This document shows, piece after piece, positions 1 through 12,067 of a stretch of DNA of 64,000 bases. Both the position numbers and the translations under genes were made by a program. This DNA is from Coptis chinensis. Taxonomy: Eukaryota; Streptophyta; Magnoliopsida; Ranunculales; Ranunculaceae. The stretch covers positions 22,045,501 through 22,109,500 of the forward strand of contig CM027382.1 in the NCBI GenBank assembly GCA_015680905.1, read 5' to 3'. Every line of letters starts with the position of its first letter. Positions within the stretch are counted from its first letter, which is position 1. The notes beneath the pieces were generated by a model, which saw only the letters and a list, made by a program, of their open reading frames with translations, ran no database searches and was not told the origin of the DNA.

Positions 1-900
1 AGATGCCGATGCGTTTCGGCTTTCGCTGGTCTCCAGTGTGGACCGCTTCCTCGGTGAGAACTAGTCGCAACCCATTTTATAAGGAGAATAATATGGTTGT
101 TCTCCTTTTCGGTTTTATAACTAGCACTTTGGGACTGGTTATCCCTTGTGGGATAAGGCAGTTCCAACAGATGGCAGTCAGATGTAAAGGTATCGGGCGT
201 GGGATTTCTGACACATTCTTGCATATCCAGTATGCACCAAGAAAACAACACAAGTATCAGCGAACAGATACACCAGTGTATAAAAGGCATGTTACACACC
301 TCATTACCGCCTATAAGCTAGTGGGTGGGACTGTTGCCTGATGTCCCAAGGCCCTTTCCAAGCAGTTGGAAGCCCTTCTTATGACAATACATCGACGATT
401 CTCGACATTACTTGTAATAGGCAATGATATATAACTACTAAGCAGATCAAGTAAAGATTTAGATTTTTGAACCACTATGAACAAGAAGTAAAATCTCAAT
501 GAAGAAATTAAATCCGAGAGGGCATCTTCATCGTCAATGGCTATATCCTAGGAATTAAGCACCACGGCCGTTGCTCATTTCCGGTGACCGACCACGACTC
601 ACACAAATGGGGAAAAAATGGCTTGTGAGAGCACACGAGATTTCACACAACAACAAGTTAATAATTATAATAAAATAGAAAAGTAAACACATGCATAGAC
701 GTCCAGAATTAAGTGCATTAAAAAATCCATCCCCTAAATAACTAGGCACCAAAACTCATGAAGAAGATTGAAACTAAAGTTTTCCTTTCCATTTCCTCCG
801 AATTGATCAAAGATGTATGAAAAAGCTCTCCCGAAAGTAAAATGTGAGTTCATTGAGAGTAAAATGTTTAAAGTTCTCAAACTACATTACCATTGAGAAC
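1..900. other. No recognisable gene
   Basis: Open frames are short and match nothing I recognise. The stretch lies downstream of the minus-strand CACTA genes, so it may hold that element's 3' flank. I looked for the CACTA end matching the one at 9839 (CACTACAACAG) and did not see it, so the element probably extends beyond the window or has lost this terminus. Confidence 0.4.
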
Positions 901-904
901 CTCC

Positions 905-2440
905 ATGAATCAGTAGCATCCAAGCCTCCATCCTAGCTTGAGCGGCCAAAACCTCTTCCAATTTAGTTCTTTGGGATACCATTTCAAAGAAAATGAGCTC
1001 GTCATTACGTTTTTTTAGCTTCCTCACCCTCGTCCCTTTGTACTTCCTCTTCAAAGACTACTCCTTTGCACTTCCTCCTCTAAGTGAATGGATCTCATCC
1101 TTCTAGCTGATGGTGGCATGACACCATGCCCAAGGCCTTTACAATATCCAGATCTTACACCCAATCTTGTACTAAAAAATTTCATCCTCGGTCTTTTGGC
1201 TCACCACCATACGCTTGAGACTCAACTTTAAGTTGTCGATCCGTTCGTAAGTTTAAACTAGGGATAAATATATGAAATTAAAGTGCAATGGTAAAAGCAA
1301 GTAAGAGTCATTTAACTTACATAATTTTCCGAGCTACAGGACTAGTCCATCCCTTACTACTAAAGTGGGTTCGACGGTAGAATTCAATCTTTCCCCGGTT
1401 TGTTGGGTTTCAGAGTCGCTATTTGAAAAATATTTGAAAACGATAATTTATTTTAAATAATAGTACACAACTCCAAAGCAACATAAATTATGTAAATAAA
1501 AAATATACCGATTCCTCAAGAAATGTAGAAATGACTTTGAACCAAAGACAATGGTTTGTTGAGAGCTTTTGCCGATTATTTGAATTTACTTTCGCTAATT
1601 TTCTAAAGTAAAATGAATATTGTATTACAAGTTGTATTTGAATAATATAATCATATAATCAGTGGCTCATTGGACTCAACTTTGAACTAAGATGGGATAA
1701 ATGTAAAGAGCTGCATTATTGCCTAATCTCAAGTCAAGAGGAAAACAAAGGGTCTCAGCCTTAATATAAAAAAATTAGAACAATCCTTTCCTTGGAACAT
1801 AGCCAAACTACCACTTCAACCTCAAAAATATAATTATATCCTCTTCTAGATTTCCTTAATTTCCTCAAAACATATGAAACCAATCACAACAATAACCAGC
1901 CAACAATAACCATTTAAAGGAGACTAATAAGTAAACTATCATACCTTGAAATCTTCCCTTCGAAACCAATCACAGCAAGCATCCCATTTATCTTGCGCCA
2001 CGCCACTATAAGGATTTCGTCGTACACCAGTGCATCATTTCCAAAACGCTTTATAGTGCAAGTGAAGAAGACACCTATATCCTCTTAAGCGCTCCCCTAA
2101 TATCTTGTCCACGACGTACTTCACATGTGGAAGTTGCATATCCACATCAAACTTGTCCTACAAGAAATGCATTACAAAGTTACAAGGAATCATTCCGATA
2201 TGCCATGCAACTAGAATAAAAACTTTATTACCTTAATGTGATCGCGTAATGGTCCTCTCACATCCTCTTCCACTTTATCCCAATCACTGCCGTGTAAGAG
2301 GTCCATGTTGTCGCTACTACTCTCCAATCTCCCTCACGAATTGAGTACTCCACCTTCCCACAGGTCTTGCATGATCTTTGTGGATCTCTATCCTAGGTTT
2401 TTGACCAGTAGCAGCTTTGTAATCAATGAGTTTCTTATTC
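905..2440 (-). pseudogene. TNPA-like protein of CACTA element 1
   Basis: Pieces of the CACTA accessory DNA-binding protein can be read on the minus strand. Around 2244-2440 is a segment with HARPVGRWSTQFVREIG. Around 1925-2160 is DKFDVDMQLPHVKYVVDK followed by a region ending WFRREDFKV, which resembles the plant Transposase_24 (Ptta/En/Spm) domain. Around 905-1020 is a hydrophilic, coiled-coil-like C-terminal tail (QRTKLEEVLAAQARMEAWM). AT-rich introns probably separate the blocks. At least two in-frame stops occur within the matched blocks, so I call it a pseudogene. In En/Spm this protein binds subterminal repeats and holds the transposon ends together. Confidence 0.65.
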
Positions 2441-2979
2441 ATAGCCTTGCCTCTTTTTTTTCTTAGTTGGAGCTGTTAACAAAAACATTCATAAAAAAAA
2501 GAAAAAAAGATGCCTAGTCTTTTATTATTGAACTATCCAATGCATTAAACAAACCAAAATATAATCTTATTACCAATACTTGATGTGTTCACTTCGCTAA
2601 CGCTGACATTGGTTGTGCTCTCACTTTCGTCGAGTTACACGGCGCCATAGCTATACATGAAAACTTAAATTTGATAAAAAACAATTGATATCAAATGGCA
2701 CATAATCTAAATATAATAATAAAGCACATTAAAAGTCATATATAAAAAAATTAATATAGCATTAAAATGGAGAGTTTCAATTCTTAATATATAAGCATGT
2801 ACCTGACTTAGCACGAAATAGATCCAACAACAAAACTATCACTTAATGTAATGTAATCCAAACAACCTGTCCTAGATAGAATATGCTTTAACGCTTAATG
2901 TGAATGCATGACATATATATATAGATATAGATATAGATTACCAACATACAAAATGGATAATGAAGTTTTTCATTAACAT

Positions 2980-3789
2980 TCAGTCAATGTCTGTATCATC
3001 ATCACTGGATACGACATGCTCCTCTTCAGAACAATACTCTATTAATGTGTCATCTATTTCATCATCTTCCTCGTCAATAATGAAATTGTTATCGGTTTGA
3101 TGACTTTCCATAGCAGCCACGACCACATTAGCATCAACTTCGTTTGGGTCCAAATCCTCCCTATCTAGACGTATGGGTGTGAATGGTGCATTTTGAACCC
3201 CGCTGCTGCTTGCTTCATGAGTTTGATCAAGTTGGACATTGTCGATATTCACCCCAACTTGCTCTTCCTGTTGATATGCTACATCACTACATGCTACTTC
3301 TTTCTCTGGAACATCAAACACGTTTCGAGGCTTTGTCTTTTGCACAACTTTCCAACCAACACCTAATTTGGTATCATCGACGTAAAAGACTTGACATGCT
3401 TGCGTGGCTAAGACAAACTGGTCTTCTTTATACCACATCTTGGAGCCATTAATACTAGTAAAGTGACCATCCGTTTGAATCCCCGTCCTTCTATTACCAA
3501 CATCATACCAATCACATTTGAAAAGATAAACTCGATTCCCAAATAGATAACTAACCTCAAAAACATCAGTTAACACACCATAAAAGTCAATCTCTTCTCC
3601 TTGGTGTTCCCCTTTTACTTCAACACCACTATTTTGGGTTCGGAGATTTTTTTCTAGATCCTTGGTGTGAAACCTAATCCCATTAACAATGCATCCGCTA
3701 TACCGTTTCACACGTTTATCAGGCCCACATGCCAATGAATATAATTCATCTGTCGCTTCAGAGGAGTTCTCACTGCGCAATACTTGCAT
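2980..3789 (-). CDS. DUF4216 segment of CACTA element 1
   Basis: An open frame of 269 residues has the arrangement typical of the DUF4216 domain found in plant CACTA transposase genes: an N-terminal NSGVEVKGEH stretch, then FYGVLTDVFEVSYLFGNRVYLFKCDWYDV, then a QVFYVDDTKLGVGWKVV motif, followed by a very acidic tail (EEDDEIDDTLIEYCSEEEHV). It lies directly downstream of the transposase body on the same strand and is probably a late exon of the same gene rather than a separate protein; the ATG at 3789 is simply the first in frame. The frame is uninterrupted, unlike its neighbours. Function is unknown. Confidence 0.75.
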   Translation of the reverse strand: MQVLRSENSSEATDELYSLACGPDKRVKRYSGCIVNGIRFHTKDLEKNLRTQNSGVEVKGEHQGEEIDFYGVLTDVFEVSYLFGNRVYLFKCDWYDVGNRRTGIQTDGHFTSINGSKMWYKEDQFVLATQACQVFYVDDTKLGVGWKVVQKTKPRNVFDVPEKEVACSDVAYQQEEQVGVNIDNVQLDQTHEASSSGVQNAPFTPIRLDREDLDPNEVDANVVVAAMESHQTDNNFIIDEEDDEIDDTLIEYCSEEEHVVSSDDDTDID

Positions 3790-4099
3790 CTATTCATAAA
3801 ATTAGTACACCAAATTAGGAAAACATAATTAGCATATTATCCAAGTTCATAACCATTGTATAAAAAAGTAGCAATACGAGCTCTTACACGTTTTTGAAAC
3901 CAACTAGGAAACAACATTTCTTGTTTCTCATGTAAGTTGTGTGAGCTTTGCATTTCAAGCTCTGTCATGTGTTGACTGCATGCATATCAAATATATATAA
4001 ACTTAATAACTCAGAGTAGTTGATGATGATAAAAAAAGACTCGGTAAGCTAAATGCAATAAAACTTACTCTAAATATGTTGAAATTTCTTCAGAATTAT

Positions 4100-6706
4100 T
4101 CAACACATAGTAATGAGCCTTGGCATAGTCCTTTGGATCAAGAATGGAACTTGTATAGGCTCCCAAAGGCTGAACATTCGTGTGAAAAAGGAAATCCAAC
4201 CTGTTGATTCTCATTACCACCATCATAGTTTCGTTTCTTCACGATTGAACCGAAGTTTCAACTCCTTGAAGATACATGGAGCAAAACGTGAGACATTCGG
4301 TGTCTACATACGCTTTCAAAGAATTGAACCTTCGGGCGAGCTTTATTTGAACATATTGTTTTAGCGTGTGTAGATAATTTTTTATATATAACACACATGT
4401 AATATATATATAGTAAATAAAAACTTGAACATGCTAATTTCAAATTAAATAAATTACAAACCGTAAACCTCACCTTTCAATAGGATACATCCACCTATAC
4501 TGCACTGGTCCTCCAAGTATAGCCTCACGTGGCAAGTGGATAGCCAAATGGACCATTACATCAAAGAATGCAGGAGGAAATATTTGTTCGAGCTTACAAA
4601 GTATCACCGCAATGTCCTTTTCCATTTTCTCTAATACTTCCAATTTTAAAGTCTTGCAACATAACTCTTTAAAGAACATTCCCAACTCAACCAATGCAAT
4701 GGCTACATCATTGGGCACAAAACCACGTATTGCAATTGGAAGAAGTTGTTGCAAGAGCACATGACAGTCATGACTTTTCATTCCTGTTATCTTACCATCT
4801 TTAGCATTTGCACATCTAGAAATGTTAGATGCATAGCCATCGGGAAACTTCACCGACTTCAACCACTCGCAAAAAGATTTTTTCTCTGAAGATGACAATG
4901 TGTAGCATCTTTGGCGGCATTACAAACTTATCACCTCTTGGGATTAGATGCAACTCTTTTCTTATACCCAATGCGCCAAATCTAACCGAAGCTTTTACTG
5001 AATCTTTTGTTTTGCTATCTATATCTAACAATGTCCCCACTACATTGTCACAGATGTTCTTCTCAACATGCATAACATCCAAGTTGTGTCGAGCTTAAGA
5101 GTGTCCCAACACGGTAACTCAAAAATATGCTTTTCTTTGTCCAATTCAACTCCATCTCAAGACGCTTTCTTCTTCTTGTTAGCGGCGGCTTTCCGAATTT
5201 CTGAAGAGGTTCTACATAGTTCACTGTGATAACAATTCATCCCTAGACAACTCGTAGGTGGCAACCTGCTCTCCCTATTTCCATCAAATAAGTGTTTGCC
5301 ACGAAGTTCTCCAAGGATGCCTTGGCTGCAGAAAACGACGATTGGCCATATAACACAACTTTCGCCATTCTTTAAATACATGGAAACGTATCCTTGTTAC
5401 AATTAGGGCAAGCCGGTTTCCCTTTCGTGCTCAAACCGGATAAATTACCTAGTCTTTGGAAAATCATTTATAGTCCATAACACCGCAAAGATGCAACCGA
5501 AATGTTTCCTTTGCTAACGCATCATACGTCTCCACCCCATCATTCCATAACTCTTTTTAGTTCATCAATCAAAGGTCGTAAATAGACATCGATATCATTC
5601 CCAGGCGATGTAGGCCCGGGATCGATGAGTAGGCACATGAAGGTGAATGGTTCTTTCATACACTTCCACGGTGGTAAATTATACGGCATAACCAGTACTG
5701 GCCACATACTATATTGGCTGCTCATATTCCCAAACGGGTTAAATCCATCGCTTGTGAGACCAAGGCGAACATTGCGAGGATCATTGGCAAACCACTCATG
5801 TTCCTTGTCAAAATCACCCCAAGCTTTAGAATCTGCTAGGTGTCTAAGTACGTTCTCCTCATGCTCAAGTTTTTCTTTATGCCATCTCATATCTGCAGCA
5901 TTAACCCTCGACATGAATAGCCTCTTGAGCCTTGGTTTAAGTGGAAAGTAACGCAACACCTTCTGTGGTATTTTTTTAGTCTTGCCTTCGAAGACTTGAT
6001 ACCTCGGCTCATTACATTCTGGACAATTTTGAAGATTTTCATTTTCTTTCCAAAACAACACACAATCATACTTGCATGCATGGATTGAGATATAACCAAG
6101 TCCCAAGTTACGCATTAATGCCTTCACCCTCGTAATGGGACTTTGGGAGTGTCTCACCTTCAGCAATATTGCTTTAATCAATTGGAGAATCATAGTGAAT
6201 GATTTGTTACTCCAGCGATTGATTATCTTCAAATGAAGCGACTTCGACACAATCTAACTTTGAAGATTTACAACCCTGGATACAAAGGTTGGCGTGCTTC
6301 ACTCAAAAGTTCATCAAATGGATCTATATTACCTCCTCGATTCCCTATGTTCCACATTAGGCACCAGATTATCAATGTGTATTGGAGCCTGCAAATCTTC
6401 AAACATGTCATCCAGTCCATCAAACTGTACCCCTTCACCAACATCATCGTCATCATCGTCACTTTGTTCCTCATAGTCTTCTCCATGAAAAACCCAACGG
6501 GTGTAATTCTTGTCCATGCCGTAAAGGTCTAGATCGTCTTTTACCTCGTCGATGTGCTTATAATTCCTATTTTTGCATTGTTTGCATGGACATCTAGTCC
6601 TGCCCATTCTGTCTATATGACCACGAGCAATCTCAACAAAATCTATAATTCCTTTTTTATAGTCAGGCCTAAACCTATTCGGCGATTGCATCCAACTCTT
6701 ATCCAT
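4100..6706 (-). pseudogene. TNPD-type transposase of CACTA element 1, broken
   Basis: It starts at 6706 with MDKSWMQSPNRFRPDYKKGI and a CPCKQCKNR cysteine cluster, typical of the transposase-associated domain. The frame 6250-5540 matches the Transposase_21 core, with GLTSDGFNPFGNMSSQYSMWPV and PGNDIDVYLRPLIDEL, which contain likely catalytic aspartates. Around 5082-4825 is the conserved LDVMHVEKNICDN motif. Around 4898-4470 is a DUF4218-like region (CHVLLQQLLPIAIRGFVP, HLPREAILGGPVQYRWMYPIER). The domains occur in the canonical order but in different frames, with several stops and frameshifts, especially between 5520 and 5080. The enzyme would cut at the CACTA termini; this copy looks dead. 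Confidence 0.85.
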
Positions 6707-9540
6707 TTCTAGTAATCAAAGAAGAAAACATGAATCAAGTATGTTGCACCTTTAATAAATATGGCAAAGGAAACATATCTCACCAAAGGAAAAAAAAAAT
6801 ACTTGTACACGTCACATGGTGGAACAAAACAACACTACTAGATTAAAATGAGGAAAAAATATCGCAGTCACTCGATCTATTATCATACTTAAGCTGGTAT
6901 GAATAATTGAAACTATCAGATAAGGACAATTTGACTTCTTTGCAATCCACAATATAACTTATATTTGACTTGTTGCATCCAAATTTAATCATAAAAGGTA
7001 AGAAATGTATATATCTTATTTATATAGTAGCTCTTCATGACTACTTCTCAAGCTAATCCCTAATTCCTTTTTGATACGCTGGACAAAACCTATTTGGCAA
7101 TTGCATCCAACTCTTATCCATTTCCGTGTTCCCTACTACGAGATAATAATTGTACATCACAAAATAAGAAAACCCAAACATTTAAACTAACCAAGGACAG
7201 TCCATTAACAATCCAACTTCCTACACCACTATTGATAGAAATTAATTTAGGCATGCATATAAGAATATACGAACAATTACCAGAAACAATGTGTAATTTA
7301 ACTTCACAAAGTGGTCTTGTATTCAAGATTGCATTCAATCAAACTTCTACTGTCCTTAAAATGCATACACATGATAGAAAGATTGAAAAGCAACCAAAAT
7401 TAGAGAAAAAGGGCCAGCAATTATCACTGTAACTCGGTTCTAATACATAAGTCATCTTAGCAAGCATGCACACACGTTACGGAAACCAGCATGCACACAC
7501 GTTACGGAAACCAGCATGCACACACGTTACGGAAACCAGCAAGCACATAATTCACCCATAAGCTCATTGTATATAACTATGGCAGTTTACAAAAACCAGT
7601 TTTTTTCCAATAGTTATGGCAGTTTATTAGATTTACAACTTTTTCAATCAAAATAGAAATAGTGAAATTAAATACACTACAGTAGAGGAAATCTCATTGT
7701 ATATAACTAAACCAAGTGCCTAATAAGAGTCTGTTATGGTGGAGATGCAAGTGCAAGTGCAAAAGGGGATTTAGTGACGTCATGTTCAAATTTCACTCCT
7801 TAGGTTCTTATAAGAACAAAACTGAGAGGACAGATGATCCTACAAGCAGCAAATGCTTGTAGCTGATGATCCCATCAACTCAAAAGAAAAAAAAAAATCC
7901 ATCAAGTTAATATGATACAGAATAACAAAATTACAAATACTAAAAAATGCTAGCAAGATGATTCGGTTACATGGTATGTGACAGTGAAAACCAACGAACA
8001 ATTTTCTACACCAATAACTTGGCATACTTGAAGTAAAATAAATTTAACGGATATAAAGTAAGGATAATCAAACAAAGAATTCAATAATGAAAAACCAAAC
8101 ACCCAACAAAATAATCATACAACAAAACAATGATAAAAAATCAATCATACTAATAAATTAACGAAAATATTACAAAGAAATTTATTAGAACAAAAACATC
8201 AAGGGGAATTGTGTATAGAAACAGTGGAGAGAACCTCAATTCCTGTAGATAAACACTAAAAAAAGGTAAATAAATTACGACTAGGGGATAAGAGAGAATG
8301 GAATATATCTAAAGTCAAGGATCTTGCTGATCATGGAAGGATGTATGCAAGTATATGTTAAAGAACTCCCAATCAAATAGTCCAATTCAATTGATGAATT
8401 GACTTAGAAAATTGGGATTCCCACGGTTCTGGTTTGTTTGGCCAATTCTATTTCCATAAGATGAATTCTACTACTTCAGTAGCTTAGTACGATAATTTGA
8501 TATCCTGTTCTGTAAGTCTTGTTTGGTTTCCTGGCTGGTCTTGTTTTAGAGCATATGTCAATGTTCTGAAACACAAAAGGATGCTTCCTGGGTTATCTCT
8601 ATCCGAGTGGCCTAATTTCGTTACTATTAGTTTTACTCAATGTTGCACGGACGCGGACGTAGACACGGCGACTCGACTATATCTCAAAAAAATAGGACGC
8701 GGTGGCAGTTTGGACGCGGAAATTAAATAATATTAATATATATATTTTAATAACAAAACAGTATAAACTAATTCATTTATGTATAATAAATTCATGAGTA
8801 TTAGAAATAAACATCGATGAGCTCAAGATTAACTCATTCTCAAGATTAACTCGCCTCGTTCTTTAACTCATTCTCGATATAACTCAAGTTTAGCACACCC
8901 GGACATCACTTCTCAATGTCTCGACTCTATTCACAACACTCGCCACCTCCTTTCCTTCATTCCAACAGCCCATGAACAAAAAGAAGAAAAACAGACCATT
9001 CCTTCAACTTCTTCACTTTCAGACTCTTCTACAACTTCTTTCACTCTATCACTACATTATGTTTTCTGAATTTCTAGTTCTTTAGAAGTAGCGATTCTAG
9101 TATACTATATTACCAAAGATTCGAGTTTGAAGTAATAACCAAAGCTTCAAACTTTAATTCCGAAAAATACAAAACCAAAAATCAGAACTTGAAGTATATA
9201 ATTTCTAAATTTAAATGACGTACCTGTCGAGAATCAGTAACCAAAGAAATGGCTTTTAGCAATTTGAATAAACAATTTCTGTGGTACACTCGGCCTCCTC
9301 AGTCGATGAAGAATGGTTTTTCGGTTTTGCTTTTCCTTTTTTTTATGAGTAGCGCGGTAGTTTCTTGACTTTCTTTTATCGGGTAGGGTTTATTTTGGTT
9401 TCCCAAATTGTTAGCGAGGTGACCGCCAAAATAATTCCTACCTAAAATCATCCCGCCCAATAATCGTTATTCACGACACCAATGGCGCCAATTTCAATCG
9501 CAGAGAAAAATAGAAATTGGGTGAAAAAGGAAATTGTAAT
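6707..9540. other. Non-coding leader of CACTA element 1
   Basis: There is no gene I can support here. The stretch is AT-rich and separates the transposase start from the subterminal repeats. A short second copy of the transposase start region (GCATCCAACTCTTATCCATT) lies at about 7097-7121, duplicating 6684-6708, so this part has been locally rearranged. GC-richer lines near 8645-8710 (GGACGCGG motifs) are not recognisable as a gene. Confidence 0.45.
7463..7550. repeat. 25-bp tandem repeat, three copies plus a partial
   Basis: The unit beginning AGCATGCACACACGTTACGG is repeated head to tail at 7463, 7488 and 7513 with no visible difference, then decays at 7538. The perfect identity implies recent amplification inside the CACTA leader. 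Confidence 0.95.
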
Positions 9541-9839
9541 ATTAAATTTTTAATGCCAAAAGGCGTTGCATGCCAAAGGTAAAATACTTTTTTGCGACCA
9601 CTGCGCCGTAGTTGGTACTCAATTTTTTCATTAAAAATGAAATTTCAGTTAAACAAAAAATTTAAACAAATGCTTTTGCAACGCCAGCTAGCGTCACACT
9701 AGTTATATCCCCATCAGGTGGTACTAATAAGACGGAAACGTTTGAGCAGCGCCATTAGGCGTTGCAAATGCTATGCTTTACCAACGAAAAGTAGGCGTTG
9801 CAAAAGGTTGCGTTGTAACAGATCCCTTCTGTTGTAGTG
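9540..9839 (-). repeat. CACTA element 1 terminus and subterminal repeats
   Basis: The terminus reads CACTACAACAGAAGGG on the minus strand from 9839. Copies of GGCGTTGCA or its complement TGCAACGCC occur near 9551, 9677, 9752 and 9793, with a degenerate one near 9809. This layout (a short CACTA terminus plus about 300 bp of short motifs in both orientations) is diagnostic of En/Spm elements. Confidence 0.85.
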
Positions 9840-10620
9840 TATAGTTCTATGATTCAGAGTATCATTTCCTATTTGATCCCTTTGAATTCCATATTCGAAG
9901 TTGCGATCGGATCTATTCATTAAAAAGAATTGATTCGATATATTTCTTATGTACCCATGGACTTGAATCAGATTTTGGATCAATCTATATTGATTGACTG
10001 CCTTCATTATGTTGTTGCTAGCAAATACCACTATTTTTGGTTTTGGATCTTCCAAAGCATTCCCGCAGGAGATCGGACCAATTTTTTTCGATCCTTCGAT
10101 AAAAAGATTCATTCTTTTCATAAAAATAGGAGGTAGAATCAATAAAGATTTCTTTTTCGATTCATCCCTCGAGTTGAATACCTCATTCAAGAATTTTTTT
10201 TGATCCAATCTGTAGGAATCAATAGAAAAGGCAAATCCCTTTATGATACACCGATCCGCTCGGTTATTGATAGAGTTAATAGATCCGCCATTTCTTGAAA
10301 TCTCTCTTCTGATTCAAAATCGTGGTGCAACGTGTATCCTCCCTTGTTCCGGTCATGGAATAGATGAAATAAATCAAAAAATGAATTTTGGTTTAAGAAT
10401 GAAATCTTATTGGAACTGTCCATATCCGGTTCATCCTTCGGAACCATATCACATCCCGGATCTGAGCGGTTGGATGCAGAGCCTTCCACATCCCCCAGCT
10501 CAGAACGTTGGGACGCCAAGTGATTTGTGTCACCCAACTCAGAACGTTGTGATGACAAATGATTTGCGTCACCCAACTCAGAGCATCTAGATTGCGTCAC
10601 TCCTCTAGCCATCCTCGGAT
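9840..10620 (-). pseudogene. ycf2: Nuclear copy of chloroplast ycf2 (NUPT)
   Basis: On the minus strand, 10600-10241 encodes a ycf2 stretch ([20 protein letters not shown], then [11 protein letters not shown] and [19 protein letters not shown]), and 10208-9850 continues with [50 protein letters not shown] and NDTLNHRTI. These are consecutive parts of the same ycf2 region. A frame change lies between the blocks around 10210-10240, so it is not functional. In plastids Ycf2 is part of an import-associated AAA-type complex. The piece ends abruptly at the CACTA terminus; the right limit, near 10620, is where the match fades and is uncertain. Confidence 0.9.
10490..10590 (-). repeat. 39-bp tandem repeat inside the ycf2 copy
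   Basis: A unit encoding a 13-residue SQRSELGD-containing motif is repeated about three times (CACCCAACTCAGAACGTTG recurs near 10529 and again, slightly changed, near 10568). Such in-frame repeats are known in ycf2, so they may have been inherited from the plastid gene rather than formed in the nucleus. Confidence 0.7.
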
Positions 10621-11815
10621 CACCTCCCCAGAACGGTGTTCAGCAGATCCTCCAGCCGACCTAGCCGCCCCAGAATGGCTATCACCAGCACCTCCAGCCT
10701 TTTTCCCTCCAGAAACAGGTGCTTTCTTTTGGCTCTCCCACTCCATGGCAGATTCCGAGCTAGAATCAGAGATAACAATTGCAGCTTTGCGAGCCCATGC
10801 CTTTTGCTCCAGCCTCTTATGGTTGATCTTCTCTCCCCCGTGCCTCTTAAAATAATGCGCAACCTCCCCCAACAACGCTTGTTTCTCCTCCAAGCTCAAA
10901 CAAGCAAACCTTTTAATAACACCGACCTTAGTACGAAAAGGAATATTGATCTCTGCAAAAACAAAAGAAATAAATTAGAACGTCCAAATTATGATATACC
11001 ATACACACATTACGACCTACCAGGCAACTTTATAGCCTGATTTTCAATCCCCAAACCAGGAGGACAATATCTACCCGTAGCCAACAACGGCCTACGACTC
11101 CAATCCTTCTTACTCACCCCCACAATAATAGGAGATTAACCCTTAAAAACATGAAAACTGAAATTCATAGCACCCAACCTCCTCACAACAAAGTGCTCCA
11201 TCACATCCGATAAACAAATGTTATTGCCCCTGTCATTCAACAAGTCTAACACATGGAGAATCCTCCAGCTCTTCCCCACGAACTGAAAAGGGGCTTTCCC
11301 CAAAAAGTTCAACACCTCCACAGTAAGACGGGAAAAGGCAACCTCATTCCAGCCTTCAACTATCCATAGTAAACAACTACTCCTCCACCCCAAGGAACGT
11401 AGTCACTATGAAACAAATTCCTCTCTCCCCGCAGGTCGTACATAACTAGGTCGGACTCCACCCAGCCAAACTCCTCCCTCAAAGCTGCATAACAATCCTC
11501 CGACTTAGGCTTCCTCACATCCACCGTCTCCAACGATGAAGACGATGAAGCCTTATCACCACTACACACCCTCTCCTCAACTTCTTCATTACTTACCGTT
11601 CTCTCTCTCCATTTATCAACTTCCACCTCACCACTCAAACTATCACTGGTAGCAGACATTACGAGGTCTAAAATTAACAAAAGAGAAAGATTTGCAAGAT
11701 CAAAAGACACACCTAATACCAAAGAAGGAAAAAGTCTTTTTTTGTTGTTTCTCTCTTTTCTTCTTCCTTTCGCTATGGGTTTTTTTTCTCTTTGTCTAGA
11801 ATGAGAACTGAGCAA
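10600..11815 (-). mobile_element. Antisense gene remnant of an LTR retrotransposon (fossil)
   Basis: Minus-strand reading frames (starting near 11815 or 11661) encode a serine- and acid-rich N-terminus and then a domain with EVAFSRLTVEVLNFLGKAPF, SWRILHVLDLL and NICLSDVMEHFVV. The same layout recurs in the frames at 33.8-34.2 kb. It resembles the plant 'putative gypsy type transposon' family. Immediately to the right are a polypurine tract and an LTR-like region in plus orientation, so the gene is antisense to the retroelement, as known for the Tat/Retand/Grande group of Ty3/gypsy elements. It is broken and looks old. The family assignment is inference. Confidence 0.5.
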
Positions 11816-12067
11816 GCAAAATCTCCCAAAGTCAAAAACCCCTCAACTGCCCCAAACCTCAAGAACACAAAAATGTTTCGTGTTCCCAAAACCTAAATCA
11901 TTACTCGCCCACAAATCGTCGTATTTTTGGGCCCACGAATCTAGCCCAAACAGTTCCCACACATTACCCAAAACCTAAATTCAAAACAAAATAGCTGTCA
12001 GACACGTGTTTTCAAATCTTTACTTTTTAACCGTTCTTTCTCCACGCAACAGCTGTCCAAAGAACGA

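Larger units (their letters stand above)
900..9839 (-). mobile_element. CACTA (En/Spm) DNA transposon 1, decayed autonomous copy
   Basis: The minus strand carries, in order, a TNPD-type transposase (6706 downward), a DUF4216 segment (3789-2980) and a TNPA-like gene (about 2440-905). The right end reads, on the minus strand, CACTACAACAGAAGGG starting at 9839, followed by repeated GCAACGCC motifs in both orientations, as expected of CACTA subterminal regions bound by TNPA. A leader of about 2.8 kb separates the terminus from the transposase. The opposite end was not found, so the left limit given is simply the last coding trace. Each gene has several stops or frameshifts, so this copy cannot encode its own transposase. 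The terminus abuts plastid-derived ycf2 sequence, suggesting insertion into or next to a NUPT. Confidence 0.8.

Noticed and set aside
3-341. 112-residue open frame at the window start
   Set aside because: Composition is unlike a gene, no domain is recognisable, and it lies in the flank of a decayed transposon.
3183-3452. Plus-strand frame opposite the DUF4216 segment
   Set aside because: It is a shadow of the real minus-strand coding frame.
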